Shown here: piece by piece, positions 44,705 to 53,819 of the stretch
How positions within the stretch are numbered: position 1 is the stretch's first letter
Layout: every line of letters begins with the position of its first letter
Source: Alphaproteobacteria bacterium
GTDB lineage: Bacteria; Pseudomonadota; Alphaproteobacteria; Rhizobiales; CAJQND01
Direction: 5' to 3'
Length of the DNA: 64,000 bases
Assembly (NCBI GenBank): GCA_024227565.1
Contig: JAAEUE010000008.1
Coordinates: forward strand, 1 to 64,000
Translations under genes and position numbers: made by a program
The notes under the pieces: generated by a model
What the model was told of the DNA's origin: nothing
The model's input: the letters and a program-made list of their open reading frames with translations, nothing else
Databases searched by the model: none

Positions 44705-44732
44705 TTACTAACGAGGACTTACTAACGCGGAC
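44705..44732. repeat. Two tandem 14-bp repeats in the slt/dapA divergent region
   Basis: TTACTAACGAGGAC at 44705-44718 is followed with no gap by TTACTAACGCGGAC, one mismatch in 14. The pair lies between the divergent transglycosylase and dapA genes and could be a regulator site, or a simple duplication. Confidence 0.6.
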
Positions 44733-44914
44733 GCGGTGCCTCCGGCACGACCCCAGCCTAAAGTTTCACAGCCGCCATACTCATTAATGCTGAAAGCGAC
44801 GTTTTTGTGGCTTCAGCTTGTTCCGTCCGCGCGATGGGGCTAATGTGCCTGCCAAATCGGCGCATTCTGCCCCCATATTGCCCGGGCGGGTGCTGCTATT
44901 AAAGGGTTAGTACC

Positions 44915-45793
44915 ATGATTCACGGATCGATTCCGGCGCTTATTACGCCGTTCGCAAATGGCGGTATTGATGAGGCTGGATTTCAGGAGTTTGTCGATTG
45001 GCAGATTTCTGAAGGCAGCAATGGTGTTGTGCCGGTGGGCACAACTGGCGAATCGCCCACATTGAGCCACAGCGAGCACCAGCGGGTAATCGAGCTCGCG
45101 GTGGAAGCTGCTGGCGGGCGCGTGCCGGTTATTGCTGGCACCGGTTCCAACAACACCGTAGAAGCCATCGACTACACACAGCACGCCAAAGCGGCTGGTG
45201 CGGATGCTGCCCTGGTGGTTGCGCCATATTACAACAAGCCGACCCAAGAGGGGCTCTACCAACACTTTAAGGCGATTGCCGAAAGCGCTGATATACCAAT
45301 AATTCTTTATAACGTGCCTGCACGTACAGTTGCGGACATCTCGGTGGAAACCATGGCACGTCTGGCCAAGGATGTGGGCAACATCATCGGCGTGAAGGAT
45401 GCAACCGCCGTGCTCGACCGGGTGTCTAAGCAGCGCCGTGAATGCGGCAAGGACTTCATCCAGCTCTCGGGCGAAGATGGCACCGCGCTTGGTTTTAATG
45501 CTCATGGCGGTACAGGGTGCATCTCCGTCACCGCAAACGTTGCACCGCGCTTGTGTTCTGAGTTTCAGGCCGCCTGCGCGACGGGAGACTACGACAAGGC
45601 CATCGGCATCCAGGACCGGCTCATGCCCTTGCATGAAGCCCTGTTTGTTGAGACCAGCCCGGGACCGGTCAAGTACGCTGCCGAGGTCCTTGGCAAGGCA
45701 TCCTCCCGGATTAGGTTGCCGCTGGTTGAAATCAGTGACGGCACCAAGAAAGTGGTTCGCGACGCCATGGCGCATGCCGGGTTGATCAACTAG
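44915..45793 (+). CDS. dapA: 4-hydroxy-tetrahydrodipicolinate synthase
   Basis: A 292-residue TIM-barrel aldolase that condenses pyruvate with aspartate semialdehyde in lysine and diaminopimelate synthesis. [15 protein letters not shown] holds the substrate loop, the catalytic Tyr lies in LYNVPART, and the Schiff-base Lys in IIGVKDAT. Normal length. smpB follows after 21 nt on the same strand, the order seen in many Rhizobiales. Confidence 0.96.
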   Translation: MIHGSIPALITPFANGGIDEAGFQEFVDWQISEGSNGVVPVGTTGESPTLSHSEHQRVIELAVEAAGGRVPVIAGTGSNNTVEAIDYTQHAKAAGADAALVVAPYYNKPTQEGLYQHFKAIAESADIPIILYNVPARTVADISVETMARLAKDVGNIIGVKDATAVLDRVSKQRRECGKDFIQLSGEDGTALGFNAHGGTGCISVTANVAPRLCSEFQAACATGDYDKAIGIQDRLMPLHEALFVETSPGPVKYAAEVLGKASSRIRLPLVEISDGTKKVVRDAMAHAGLIN

Positions 45794-45814
45794 AGCGGAT
45801 CTGCGGAAAGCAAA

Positions 45815-46312
45815 ATGTCCAAAAAGAGCGGCGGGGCCAAAAAGGCACGCAGAGAGCCCGGCCGAACCATCATTGCCGACAACCGCAAGGCGCGGTTCAA
45901 CTTCGAAATCATGGAGGTGTTCGAGGCTGGGCTGCAGCTCACCGGCACAGAGGTGAAGTCGCTGCGCGAGAACAAGGCTGGCCTTGCTGAATCCTATGCC
46001 AGCGAGGAGGGCGGCGAGCTTTGGCTGATCAACAGCTTCATCCCTGAATACGGCCAGGCCAGCCGGTTCAACCATGCACCACGCCGCCACCGCAAACTGT
46101 TGATGCATCGCCGTGAAATTGAACGCCTGATCGGCGCAATACAGCGCGAGGGGCTGACATTGATCCCTCTGAAGCTCTACTTCAATGACCGCGGCATGGC
46201 CAAGCTTGAGCTGGCTCTGGCCAAGGGCAAGAAGATGCACGACAAGCGCCAAACCGAAAAAGATCGCTCGTGGCAACGAGATAAAGCCCGGTTGATGCGC
46301 GAGAAGAGTTAA
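45815..46312 (+). CDS. smpB: SsrA-binding protein SmpB
   Basis: A 165-residue SmpB, the tmRNA partner in rescue of stalled ribosomes. Its OB-fold core begins with [20 protein letters not shown] and [19 protein letters not shown]. The basic C-terminal tail, [19 protein letters not shown], enters the empty mRNA channel. No tmRNA gene was seen in the window. ArfB, a second rescue factor, is encoded at 55698. Confidence 0.96.
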   Translation: MSKKSGGAKKARREPGRTIIADNRKARFNFEIMEVFEAGLQLTGTEVKSLRENKAGLAESYASEEGGELWLINSFIPEYGQASRFNHAPRRHRKLLMHRREIERLIGAIQREGLTLIPLKLYFNDRGMAKLELALAKGKKMHDKRQTEKDRSWQRDKARLMREKS

Positions 46313-46381
46313 TCCCAATCCATGAGAGGCAGGGCCCGAACCACATGACCAAATCACTCGAGCAACGCTTTCTCCGACCCC

Positions 46382-46987
46382 GTGACCACCCAAGACCATC
46401 TGCGCGGCATTCTGGGCACACCAAGCCCAATCGCGCGCGACAAGGTCATCGACCATATCGACAGCTATTGCGCTGAATTCATCGAACATGCGCCCTTCGT
46501 GGTGCTCAGCACCCGGGGCGAGGGGGGTGAAATGGACCTCTCCCCACGCGGCGACCCGGCAGGGTTCGTCAAGATCATCGATGAGCGCACGTTGGCCATT
46601 CCAGACAGGCTGGGAAACAACCGGGCCGATACTTTCGTCAATTTGCTGGCCAACCCGGAAATCGGGTTGATCTTCCTGGTGCCGGGCAACCGGGAAACGT
46701 TGCGGGTCAGCGGCAAGGGCCTGTTGGTTCGCGACGAGAACTTGCGCGCAAGCATGGCACACAAGGACAAGGTGCCCCATCTGGCTCTGGTGGTTGAGGT
46801 CAAGCGTGTGATGTTCCAGTGCGCCAAATGCATGGTGCGCTCCGGCTTGTGGCAACCAGGCAGTTGGGCCGATGTGTCGGGCATGTCGTCTCTGGCCGAG
46901 GCCATCAAGGTGCACTCCCAATTGCAGGAGAGTGTTGCCGAAATTGATGAGGTAATCGAAAGGTCTGCGGCCGAGCGCCTCTACTGA
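46382..46987 (+). CDS. PPOX-class pyridoxamine 5'-phosphate oxidase-like flavoprotein
   Basis: A 201-residue FMN-type split-barrel protein of the MSMEG_1061-like group. Landmarks are FVVLSTRGEGGEMDLSPRGD, IPDRLGNNRADTFVNLL, and IFLVPGNRETLRVSGKGLL, with a C-terminal CAKCMVRSGLW. A stop just upstream leaves the GTG at 46382 as start. Activity is unknown; the family contains several flavin- or F420-binding reductases. Confidence 0.85.
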   Translation: MTTQDHLRGILGTPSPIARDKVIDHIDSYCAEFIEHAPFVVLSTRGEGGEMDLSPRGDPAGFVKIIDERTLAIPDRLGNNRADTFVNLLANPEIGLIFLVPGNRETLRVSGKGLLVRDENLRASMAHKDKVPHLALVVEVKRVMFQCAKCMVRSGLWQPGSWADVSGMSSLAEAIKVHSQLQESVAEIDEVIERSAAERLY

Positions 46988-47170
46988 CGCCGCTAGGGGC
47001 CTATCTGGGCGCGCTTTCAAGATATTTCCGGATATTGGGGCCGTTGGTCACATCGGCGAAATATGCCGGGTCCTGCATGAAGCGGCCGGTCTTTGCCCTT
47101 GTGGCCTCCGGAGGAGTGGGCAATAGTCCGTGTGATGACGGAATTCCCGATCCCAAAGGAGGCAAATCTC

Positions 47171-47743
47171 ATGCGCAATATTCTTTTGTTGTCAGCCGTT
47201 TTGGCAATGCTGCTTCAGGCTTCGGTGCCGACGGTTGCAGGCCCAATGGTGGAGGAAGCCACCAAAGCTGAGGGACTTGTTTTGGAGAACAAGGCTATCG
47301 ATGCGATTATTGCGATGGATAGTGCAGTGGGCAAACTTTGGAATGTTATCCCGCTCACCTTCGTTGATTTTCACTTTGTGACGAAACGGCCTACGGGATA
47401 CGGAGACTATGAGCCGCGGCCCAACAATGTGTTCAAGCCTGGTGAGGACATGATCGTTTACGTTGAACTGGCGGGCTACGATTACAAACAAGAGGGAAAG
47501 CGGTTTAAGGCTGAATTTTCTGTAGACATGGAAGTGAGGAGCCCGGAAGGCAAAGTGCTCGGATCTCGTAAAAACTTCCTTCAGCTGTCACGAAGTTCGC
47601 GCGTTCCGAACCGGGAGTTCTTTGCCGTGGTCATTTACACATTCGACCAGATCACCAAGGGAAAGTACGCCATCCGCACTTTTGTGACCGACAAGAATGC
47701 GAACGACAAGCAGTGGTTCCAGCTGGATTTTGAGGTTGAGTAG
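47171..47743 (+). CDS. Exported protein of unknown function
   Basis: A 190-residue protein with a signal peptide (MRNILLLSAVLAMLLQASV, cleavage near TVAGP) and a perfect AAAGGAGG ribosome site. The mature part appears to be a beta-rich domain (FKPGEDMIVYVELAGYDYKQ, VFGS-like turns, KYAIRTFVTDKNA). I recognise no named family; similar 'GEDMLVYVE..G' exported proteins occur in proteobacteria. It is convergent with the biosynthetic operon. Confidence 0.7.
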   Translation: MRNILLLSAVLAMLLQASVPTVAGPMVEEATKAEGLVLENKAIDAIIAMDSAVGKLWNVIPLTFVDFHFVTKRPTGYGDYEPRPNNVFKPGEDMIVYVELAGYDYKQEGKRFKAEFSVDMEVRSPEGKVLGSRKNFLQLSRSSRVPNREFFAVVIYTFDQITKGKYAIRTFVTDKNANDKQWFQLDFEVE

Positions 47744-47757
47744 TTTGTAGGCAATCA

Positions 47758-48768
47758 TCAAAGGTTGATCGAGAATGACAAGGGCTGCTGCGCCACAGGC
47801 GGCTCGCGGCCGCTGAGCAAGGCTTCGAGATTAGGTCTCATGTAATCATGGGGTGACACAGCGTTCTGAGGAGACCCGAACTCCTGCCAGTTGGCGTAGC
47901 TGGCGCGAAGAACCTTGCGGTCCTGCTCGACGATCATGCGGAATATGGGAATGAACACGATCGATTTGATATAGGCAAAACCATACTTCAGCGGTGTGGT
48001 GAGGATGATGAAGCCACGTGTTCGGCCTTCGTCCACAGGGCTGAAAAAGATTGTTGTTACGATGTTGATCCGGTGTTTTGCCGAGTAGACCACCTCTACG
48101 ATCCCAGGTTTGAGGATACGTGTGACGTTACCGGTCCGGTCGCTGTCGCCGGTAAGCCGGCTTATCAGGCCATCTTGGCGTTGTTCCCCGGTGAAAACGA
48201 GCTCCAGCATGCCGGCTCGCTTTTCCGTCAGCTCCACGCCCACCGCCTGCCGATTCTCGGTCATGCCCCGCATGAGGGTCTTATGGGTGAAGGCCGTATG
48301 GGTGGGATCAAGCACGTTCTCCATAACGTTGATCAGGCTTGTCTCCACTTCAGTGGGAATAATCTTGCGCAGCATTTTGCGGTCGTCATCCCAAAAGGGA
48401 TCATAGATCTCGCCCTCATCGCCGTGGCGTGCGAACACAAGACCATGGCGTTCCTCAACCGGAACAGCGGGTACGAAACGGCGCGGCAGATCACCATCGT
48501 GAAACGGAATGAGCGTGCACTGCCCATCGCCGCCAAAGCGCCACCCGTGGTAAGGGCATTCGATTTCGCCGCCGACCACACGGCCATCCGAGAGCGGGGC
48601 GGAGCGATGTGGGCAGCGGTCCTGCAATGCGACCGCGCGTTTCTGGTCATCACGGTAGAGAACAAGCGGGATGCCGCAGAGCTGTCGGCGCAGGGGCTTG
48701 CGTTTCAACTCCGCGCTGGTGGCAACAGGGAACCAGCCTGAAGGAAAGCTGCCAGGGGACGCTTTCAT
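47758..48768 (-). CDS. Rieske non-haem iron oxygenase
   Basis: A 336-residue oxygenase. The Rieske cluster ligands are Cys52-x-His54 in CPHRSAPLSDG and Cys71-x2-His74 in CPYHGW. The mononuclear iron site reads NVLDPTHTAFTH with Asn151, Asp154, His157 and His162. It resembles O- or N-demethylases and hydroxylases of the vanillate-demethylase type, which need a separate reductase; none is encoded here. It is the last gene of the seven-gene operon, its ATG overlapping the methyltransferase stop by 4 nt, so a late oxidation in the pathway is likely. Confidence 0.88.
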   Translation of the reverse strand: MKASPGSFPSGWFPVATSAELKRKPLRRQLCGIPLVLYRDDQKRAVALQDRCPHRSAPLSDGRVVGGEIECPYHGWRFGGDGQCTLIPFHDGDLPRRFVPAVPVEERHGLVFARHGDEGEIYDPFWDDDRKMLRKIIPTEVETSLINVMENVLDPTHTAFTHKTLMRGMTENRQAVGVELTEKRAGMLELVFTGEQRQDGLISRLTGDSDRTGNVTRILKPGIVEVVYSAKHRINIVTTIFFSPVDEGRTRGFIILTTPLKYGFAYIKSIVFIPIFRMIVEQDRKVLRASYANWQEFGSPQNAVSPHDYMRPNLEALLSGREPPVAQQPLSFSINL

Positions 48769-49442
48769 TGTTGAGGGCCTTTCTCCAGCGTTGTGGCGGC
48801 GGGCTTATGGCGGACTTCGAGGACTTGTCCATAGCCGCCAAGCAGCTGTGTTTCGTGAACCGACAGGCGCCTGTCGGCAGCGAGGAATTCAGGTAGCTCG
48901 GGCCGTGGGAAGACATGAAAGAGTGAGAGGTTCTTGTAGAGCCGGCGTTGCACTGGCCCAGGCCAGGCCTGACAGGCACCAAAATCTGCTATCAGCAGCT
49001 TACCTTCGCCCGGCTTAACCAGAGGAATTGCGCTCTGCAGCACCTGCTGCCAATCCGGGATCATCGACAATGAGTATGAAAAAAGTACCACGTCAAAGGG
49101 CGCGGGCTCAGGACCGGTCGATGTGGTGTAATCGGCAAGTTCGCATTCAACCAGCTTAATACGCTGGCTCAAGCCGGCTTGTTCAACCCGTTCGCGCGCA
49201 TAGCTGATCATTTCCCGTGAAATATCGAGCCCGATAAATTGAGCCTGCGGCCAGCGCCGGGCAAGGACAATGAGGTTGCGCCCTGTGCCGCAGCCCACCT
49301 CAAGGACACGGGCTCCCGCTTCTGCCTGCACCAGTCCACGAACTGTTCTGCGGCCCGCCAAAAAAAGTGGCCGGGTTGCGTCATAGATGTACTTCATGTG
49401 CCGGTACACATGATCCATCCTGTGCTGGTGATCCAGGTCCAT
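48765..49442 (-). CDS. Class I methyltransferase, BtaB-like
   Basis: A 225-residue SAM enzyme with motif I VLEVGCGTGRNL near residue 46 and later FDVVLFSYSLSMIPDW. The N-terminal segment HVYRHMKYIYDATRPLFLAGR closely resembles BtaB, which trimethylates the amine of diacylglycerylhomoserine to give a betaine lipid. No BtaA homologue is in the window, so the acceptor is probably the amine or hydroxyl of the operon's own product. It sits 5 nt after the ATP-grasp gene. Confidence 0.82.
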   Translation of the reverse strand: MDLDHQHRMDHVYRHMKYIYDATRPLFLAGRRTVRGLVQAEAGARVLEVGCGTGRNLIVLARRWPQAQFIGLDISREMISYARERVEQAGLSQRIKLVECELADYTTSTGPEPAPFDVVLFSYSLSMIPDWQQVLQSAIPLVKPGEGKLLIADFGACQAWPGPVQRRLYKNLSLFHVFPRPELPEFLAADRRLSVHETQLLGGYGQVLEVRHKPAATTLEKGPQQ

Positions 49443-49447
49443 CGCGG

Positions 49448-50626
49448 TCAGCCTTCGCGCTCAGATGTGGCAGAGGCGGGGCTCATTGCTGCGCCGTTCC
49501 ATGCGATGTCCTTGGTCGATGCGGCAAGCAACGAGGTGCCGTCCCGCCATGCGTGGCGCGCCAATTCCCACAGCGATAGGGGTTGAGCGTGCAGCGGAAG
49601 CCGGTCACCTGGCCAGGACAAGGCGTCCCGGGCCTTCGAATAGTCTTGCCACCAGGTTTTCAATTGCCCTTCACGTATCGCTTTCTTCAAACTGTAGACC
49701 CACATGGCAGCCGGGATCATCAGGGGGTGGCTCACAGTTGGTGGACACGGTGCGCCGGCCAGCATCGAGCCGGGAAGGGATGATCCCTTGCCAAAAAAAT
49801 GGACCCCACTTGTGGTGCGCGGATTGCACTCCAATACTCTTGGCCGGCCCGCAGTATCACGGCAGAAGTCAAAACTGATCTGGCCATTCCAACAGGTTGC
49901 GGACACATAGGCACCCACATCGGCTGCAATTGCCTCGTCATGCACGGGTTTAAGAAAAATCCCGGCGCCCATGCCCGCTCTGTAGGTGGGCCGGTAGATG
50001 GAGAGCGCTGCGACACGGCCCTCGGTTGCAACCGCATAGGCGCACAGCTCTTCGCCGGCGACAAATTCCTGTGCAACCCAGGGAGAAATCGGCGTTGGCA
50101 CGATCGGTTCAAGAGCCGTCGCAGATGGCCTGATCAGGGTTGAGGTTCCAAACCGGGACCACTCTGGCTTGAACACCAGATCGCGCGACTGGGGTTTCAG
50201 TTTTTCCAGATCTTGGATTGTGTTGACGCGCCAGCTCGCTGGCGGTTCGAGACCGAACGCAAGCGCATCCTCTGCAAACTGCGCCTTGTTGTGTGCATGC
50301 GCCAGACGGTCAAAGGATGGAGCCAGCAGACGGGTATTGATCGGCCGTTGGGCAAAAGCCCAGGCGACGTAGAACACCTCTTCACAGGTGGGCACCACGA
50401 GGGTAGGGGCCGTCTCTGCAACCAGGGCGGCGAGCGCATCGGCAAAAGCGTCCGGCGACACATCCGGCTTTGGAAGCTGAACATAGCGTGCGCAAGCTGG
50501 TGACCACCGTGCCAGAGGTGCCGTCAACGTATCGGCCAGGATCACTTCCATTCCGCTGTCAGAAAACAACCGCGCCAGATGCAGCGCCACGGGCGCCCGT
50601 GCGCCGGTAATAAGGACCCTGTTCAT
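49448..50626 (-). CDS. ATP-grasp domain ligase
   Basis: A 392-residue ATP-grasp enzyme that would join a carboxylate to an amine or thiol through an acyl phosphate. The N-terminal domain is Rossmann-like (VLITGARAPVALHLARLF). The ATP-grasp core shows LVFKPEWSRFGTSTLI, VAQEFVAGEELCAYAV and the metal/phosphate strand RPRVLECNPRTTSG. Its start overlaps the stop of the adenylating-enzyme gene by 4 nt. Two acid-activating enzymes in one operon suggest that two separate bonds are formed. Confidence 0.83.
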   Translation of the reverse strand: MNRVLITGARAPVALHLARLFSDSGMEVILADTLTAPLARWSPACARYVQLPKPDVSPDAFADALAALVAETAPTLVVPTCEEVFYVAWAFAQRPINTRLLAPSFDRLAHAHNKAQFAEDALAFGLEPPASWRVNTIQDLEKLKPQSRDLVFKPEWSRFGTSTLIRPSATALEPIVPTPISPWVAQEFVAGEELCAYAVATEGRVAALSIYRPTYRAGMGAGIFLKPVHDEAIAADVGAYVSATCWNGQISFDFCRDTAGRPRVLECNPRTTSGVHFFGKGSSLPGSMLAGAPCPPTVSHPLMIPAAMWVYSLKKAIREGQLKTWWQDYSKARDALSWPGDRLPLHAQPLSLWELARHAWRDGTSLLAASTKDIAWNGAAMSPASATSEREG

Positions 50627-51954
50627 GGTGCCCCCGCCGCCAGACGCTGCACGCGCCGGCGTTTGGCCATGAAATCTGCCGGTTCCATGTGATGAAACGT
50701 CAGATCGGGAAGGATGAGGGCGTGGGCCTCAAACAAATCCACCATGGCTTGGCGGACTGCATCGCAGGCAGAGGCAAAGTTATCGGCCGCAAGCCGGATG
50801 GTCAGAGCGTCAGATCCGGTTTGAACAACGCGGAAATCGTCAACATCCGTGTGCTGTTTTCCGCGTGACCGGGCGCCGGTAACCGCACGGGCCACGAAAT
50901 CAGGCATGAGCTGGCCGACCGGACCACCGGTATCGCGCGGAAACAGCAGGATATCGTCGGCGCGCCCTTCGATCCGGGCAATCACGCGTTCCGGGTTGCC
51001 GCAGGCACATGGCCGCGGGTCGTCTGCCAGCACGTCGTCGAGCCGGTAGCGCACGATCGGCTGGGTCTCGCGGCTAAAGTCGGTGATGATCGGGCAGTAA
51101 CGTGTCTTGCCCGGATCGACCCAGTCGCGTTCCACATGCAGGAATCTCTCGTTCAAATGGAGACGTCCGGCGCTGCATGTGTAGCCAAGAAAGCCCTCAG
51201 TGGCTTGATAGATCTGTTCAACAGGGCGCGCAAACACAGTTTCGATGATTGCGCGGTCATCCTCAAAGAGGGTTTCAGCAACCGAGATGATGCGCTGTGG
51301 GGTCAAAGTTCCTGTCCCATCTTCCAGGAGCGCAAGTTCCCTTAGAACCTGAGCGGGGGCGATCAGGATGGAGGGAGCGAAGGCGGTGATCTTCGAGTGC
51401 AGGGTGGCAAGCTTCTCCTTCAAATCGAAAAACTGAAATGCAATGCGCCCGCGCCCGGATACGCTTTCATATAGAGCATTGTTGGCGCGCAATAAGAACG
51501 CGATGCGGTGGCGCCCGAACAGCTCGCCCGGGAGCATCCGGCCGAGCATCATGCCGGCCCAGCACATGCGTTCAGCCCGGCTGGCAAGGAACACGCTGCG
51601 CCGGCCTGAGGTGCCGGTAGAGAGTCCCACCGACACATCGCCCAACATGGGGGAGAAATTTCGTGTCGCTTCTGCCCGTTCCGCCAGATCAAAGGCAGCC
51701 GCAAGGGAGATGCTGGCCGTGTTGATGCGATCAAATTCCGCCAACATCAGCGACTTCGTCATGACGGGGAATTCATGCAGCGGCGCATGGGTAAGGGGAC
51801 GGTAGAACGGCGAACGCGTCAGAGTTTGCTGCTTGAAGCGGTCCAGGGTCCGCGCTTGGTGCTTTTCCAGACCGGCGCGAGATCGAAAGCCCGCCTGTGG
51901 CCGTGCTTGCCAGTAGTTTGCAGCAAGCCGGGAAATGTCTGCCAGCCGGTTCAT
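50623..51954 (-). CDS. F390 synthetase-like adenylate-forming enzyme
   Basis: A 443-residue member of the PaaK/coenzyme F390 synthetase branch of adenylate-forming enzymes. The ATP loop is GLSTGTSGRRSVFL near residue 111, the A5-type segment reads QIYQATEGFLGYTC, and RYRLDDVL marks the hinge region. It should activate a carboxylic acid as an acyl-adenylate. F390 synthesis itself is unlikely, as no F420 genes are present. The ATG at 51954 overlaps the stop of the hydrolase gene by 4 nt and starts a family-like N-terminus. Confidence 0.82.
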   Translation of the reverse strand: MNRLADISRLAANYWQARPQAGFRSRAGLEKHQARTLDRFKQQTLTRSPFYRPLTHAPLHEFPVMTKSLMLAEFDRINTASISLAAAFDLAERAEATRNFSPMLGDVSVGLSTGTSGRRSVFLASRAERMCWAGMMLGRMLPGELFGRHRIAFLLRANNALYESVSGRGRIAFQFFDLKEKLATLHSKITAFAPSILIAPAQVLRELALLEDGTGTLTPQRIISVAETLFEDDRAIIETVFARPVEQIYQATEGFLGYTCSAGRLHLNERFLHVERDWVDPGKTRYCPIITDFSRETQPIVRYRLDDVLADDPRPCACGNPERVIARIEGRADDILLFPRDTGGPVGQLMPDFVARAVTGARSRGKQHTDVDDFRVVQTGSDALTIRLAADNFASACDAVRQAMVDLFEAHALILPDLTFHHMEPADFMAKRRRVQRLAAGAP

Positions 51955-52790
51955 TGCACAAACTCCGCTGTGCGCTCGGTGCAATGGGTCGGGATCATCA
52001 CAATCTGCGGTGCCAGCGTATGAAGCTGATGCAATCGGTTCAAAGTCTCGGGGTAGGCGGGGGTATGGCCAATGAGCGTTGCGGCGATGGGCATGGGAAG
52101 TGCGTTCTCGCGGATGGCTTGCATCGACCAAGCGCCATCAGCAACGAGAAAAATCCGGCGATCTTCACGCTCGTCAACGAAAGTCAGACCAAACTGGCCC
52201 TCCGCGTGCCCTGGCAGGTCGACGGCCAGCAGGCTGCCATCCCCAAGCGGATCGACACCGCGTTCGAATGGCTTCAGTTCGTCAGGCAGAGCAGTCACCT
52301 TAAGGTCTCCAAGAAACTGCACCCGGTCTGCAAAGTCCTCGGGCAAAAGCGCAGGGATCATTCCGCGCCTAACGCCGGTAACCCGGCCCAATCCCATTAG
52401 GCCTTTCCAGCCAGACCGACTGCAGATGAACTGGGCGTCTGGAAAGTCCTTGAGGCCGGCAACATGGTCGCCATGGAAGTGGGAAATGATAATCGTCTTG
52501 ATATCACTGGGAGCAAGGCCCCGCCGCGCCAACTGAGCTACCAGCTGTTGGTCGGGTGAAAGGCTGACCGGTGCGAAAAGAGCATAAGCACGCTCGGGCC
52601 ATTGCGCAGTGGCTGCATAAAAGTGCGGTGAATAGCCGGTGTCGAACAGGATTGCCCCGTGCGCCGGGTGGTGGAGTAGGCCCACCAAGGCTGGAAACTC
52701 GCAATTTTCCCAACGCGCTGCGCGGCACGCCAGACGCGCATTCTGGCGGCAGTGGCCGACTTTCAAGATTTCAAAGCCTACGCGGGTCAT
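51951..52790 (-). CDS. Metallo-beta-lactamase fold hydrolase
   Basis: A 279-residue MBL-fold protein with the dinuclear metal motif HFHGDH (His104, His106, Asp108, His109), the upstream strand ILFDTGYSPHF and later DLPGHAEGQFGLTF and VADGAW. It could open a lactone or release a thioester in the pathway. Both ends overlap neighbouring genes by 4 nt, tying it to the reductase and the adenylating enzyme. The ATG at 52790 is the only start consistent with the fold. Confidence 0.85.
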   Translation of the reverse strand: MTRVGFEILKVGHCRQNARLACRAARWENCEFPALVGLLHHPAHGAILFDTGYSPHFYAATAQWPERAYALFAPVSLSPDQQLVAQLARRGLAPSDIKTIIISHFHGDHVAGLKDFPDAQFICSRSGWKGLMGLGRVTGVRRGMIPALLPEDFADRVQFLGDLKVTALPDELKPFERGVDPLGDGSLLAVDLPGHAEGQFGLTFVDEREDRRIFLVADGAWSMQAIRENALPMPIAATLIGHTPAYPETLNRLHQLHTLAPQIVMIPTHCTERTAEFVQ

Positions 52791-53809
52791 GTTGCCGAAC
52801 CCTGCAGCGGCGATGACGCAGCGGCCTGTTGCCCAAGCCAGGCAGCGTATCGCTCCAGGCCCTCCGAAAAGGAAATGCGCGGGGCGTAGCCAAGCGCACG
52901 GCGCGCAGCGCTGATGTCCAACGTCTGGCTGTACGCCATGACACCCATGGTGTAGCGCAGGAGCCTGGGCTCGCTGAGGCGCAATGCGGCGGCCGTCCAT
53001 TCCCAACAGCCTGCCACTGCGCTCAATGCGCCATATGGAACCGCAACCAGCCGCACTTCGCGGCCAAGTGCTCTGAATGTCTGAACCAAAAGATCGCGCA
53101 CTGTGAGCGGTTCGCCGTTGGTAATATTGTAAATGCCGCCGGGGGCATTCGGCCGGTCACACAGCACCATCGCATGGGCCGCATTGCCCGCATAGGTCAC
53201 GTCCACCAGGGCATTGCCGCCGCGCAACAACGGAACCCGCCCGGAACGCGCCATCTCAAAGAGGCGCGGCGCAAGTGCGGTGTCAAACTCGCCATAGATG
53301 CCGCGTGGTCTGAGGATTGTGGCCACAAGGCCCCGCTCCGCGGCGGCCGTCACCACGCGCTCAGCATCGGCTTTGGAGGCGGCATAGTGGTTTGCAAACG
53401 ATTTTGCCAGTGGGGCATTTTCGCGGATGGCCAGCCGGTCAGTATATTCGAAGTAGACGCTTGGCGATGACACGTGAACGAACCGCTGGCAACTGGCTGC
53501 AAGCGCTGCATCTGTGAGGGATCGCGTCACCTCTACGTTCGCTGCCTGGAAATTTTCATAACGTCCCCAAGGCGAGGAGAGGGCGGCGGAGTGAAACACT
53601 GCATCCACGCCGGTGACAAGTTTGCGCACCAGCCCCACATCCTGCAGATCGCCCGCGACAAACTCAGTTGCGCCGCCATGAAGCCGGTCGCCAATCATCT
53701 GGTTTCGGCCGGACGCGCGCACGCGGTAACCTGCCTCAACCAATTTTCCGACCAGATGTTGACCAAGACATCCGGTTGCGCCAGTGACCAGGGCCAGTCT
53801 TTTCGACAT
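52787..53809 (-). CDS. NAD(P)-dependent epimerase/3-beta-HSD-like reductase
   Basis: A 340-residue extended SDR. It has the cofactor loop VTGATGCLGQHLVG, the motif VFHSAALSSPWGRYENFQAA and the active-site Tyr-x3-Lys in HYAASKADAERVV. Overall it looks like the OleD/3-beta-hydroxysteroid dehydrogenase group, which reduces beta-keto acids made by thiolase-type condensing enzymes. That fits its place right after the KAS III-like gene. The start at 53809 (MSKRLALVTG) is 10 nt from the KAS III stop. Confidence 0.86.
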   Translation of the reverse strand: MSKRLALVTGATGCLGQHLVGKLVEAGYRVRASGRNQMIGDRLHGGATEFVAGDLQDVGLVRKLVTGVDAVFHSAALSSPWGRYENFQAANVEVTRSLTDAALAASCQRFVHVSSPSVYFEYTDRLAIRENAPLAKSFANHYAASKADAERVVTAAAERGLVATILRPRGIYGEFDTALAPRLFEMARSGRVPLLRGGNALVDVTYAGNAAHAMVLCDRPNAPGGIYNITNGEPLTVRDLLVQTFRALGREVRLVAVPYGALSAVAGCWEWTAAALRLSEPRLLRYTMGVMAYSQTLDISAARRALGYAPRISFSEGLERYAAWLGQQAAASSPLQGSAT

Positions 53810-53819
53810 CGATCTAGCC

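Noticed and set aside
44840..47020. A 726-codon open frame on the minus strand
   Set aside because: It lies antisense across dapA, smpB and the flavoprotein gene, all of which carry clear family motifs. The frame is open only because of the GC-rich codon pattern of the true genes.
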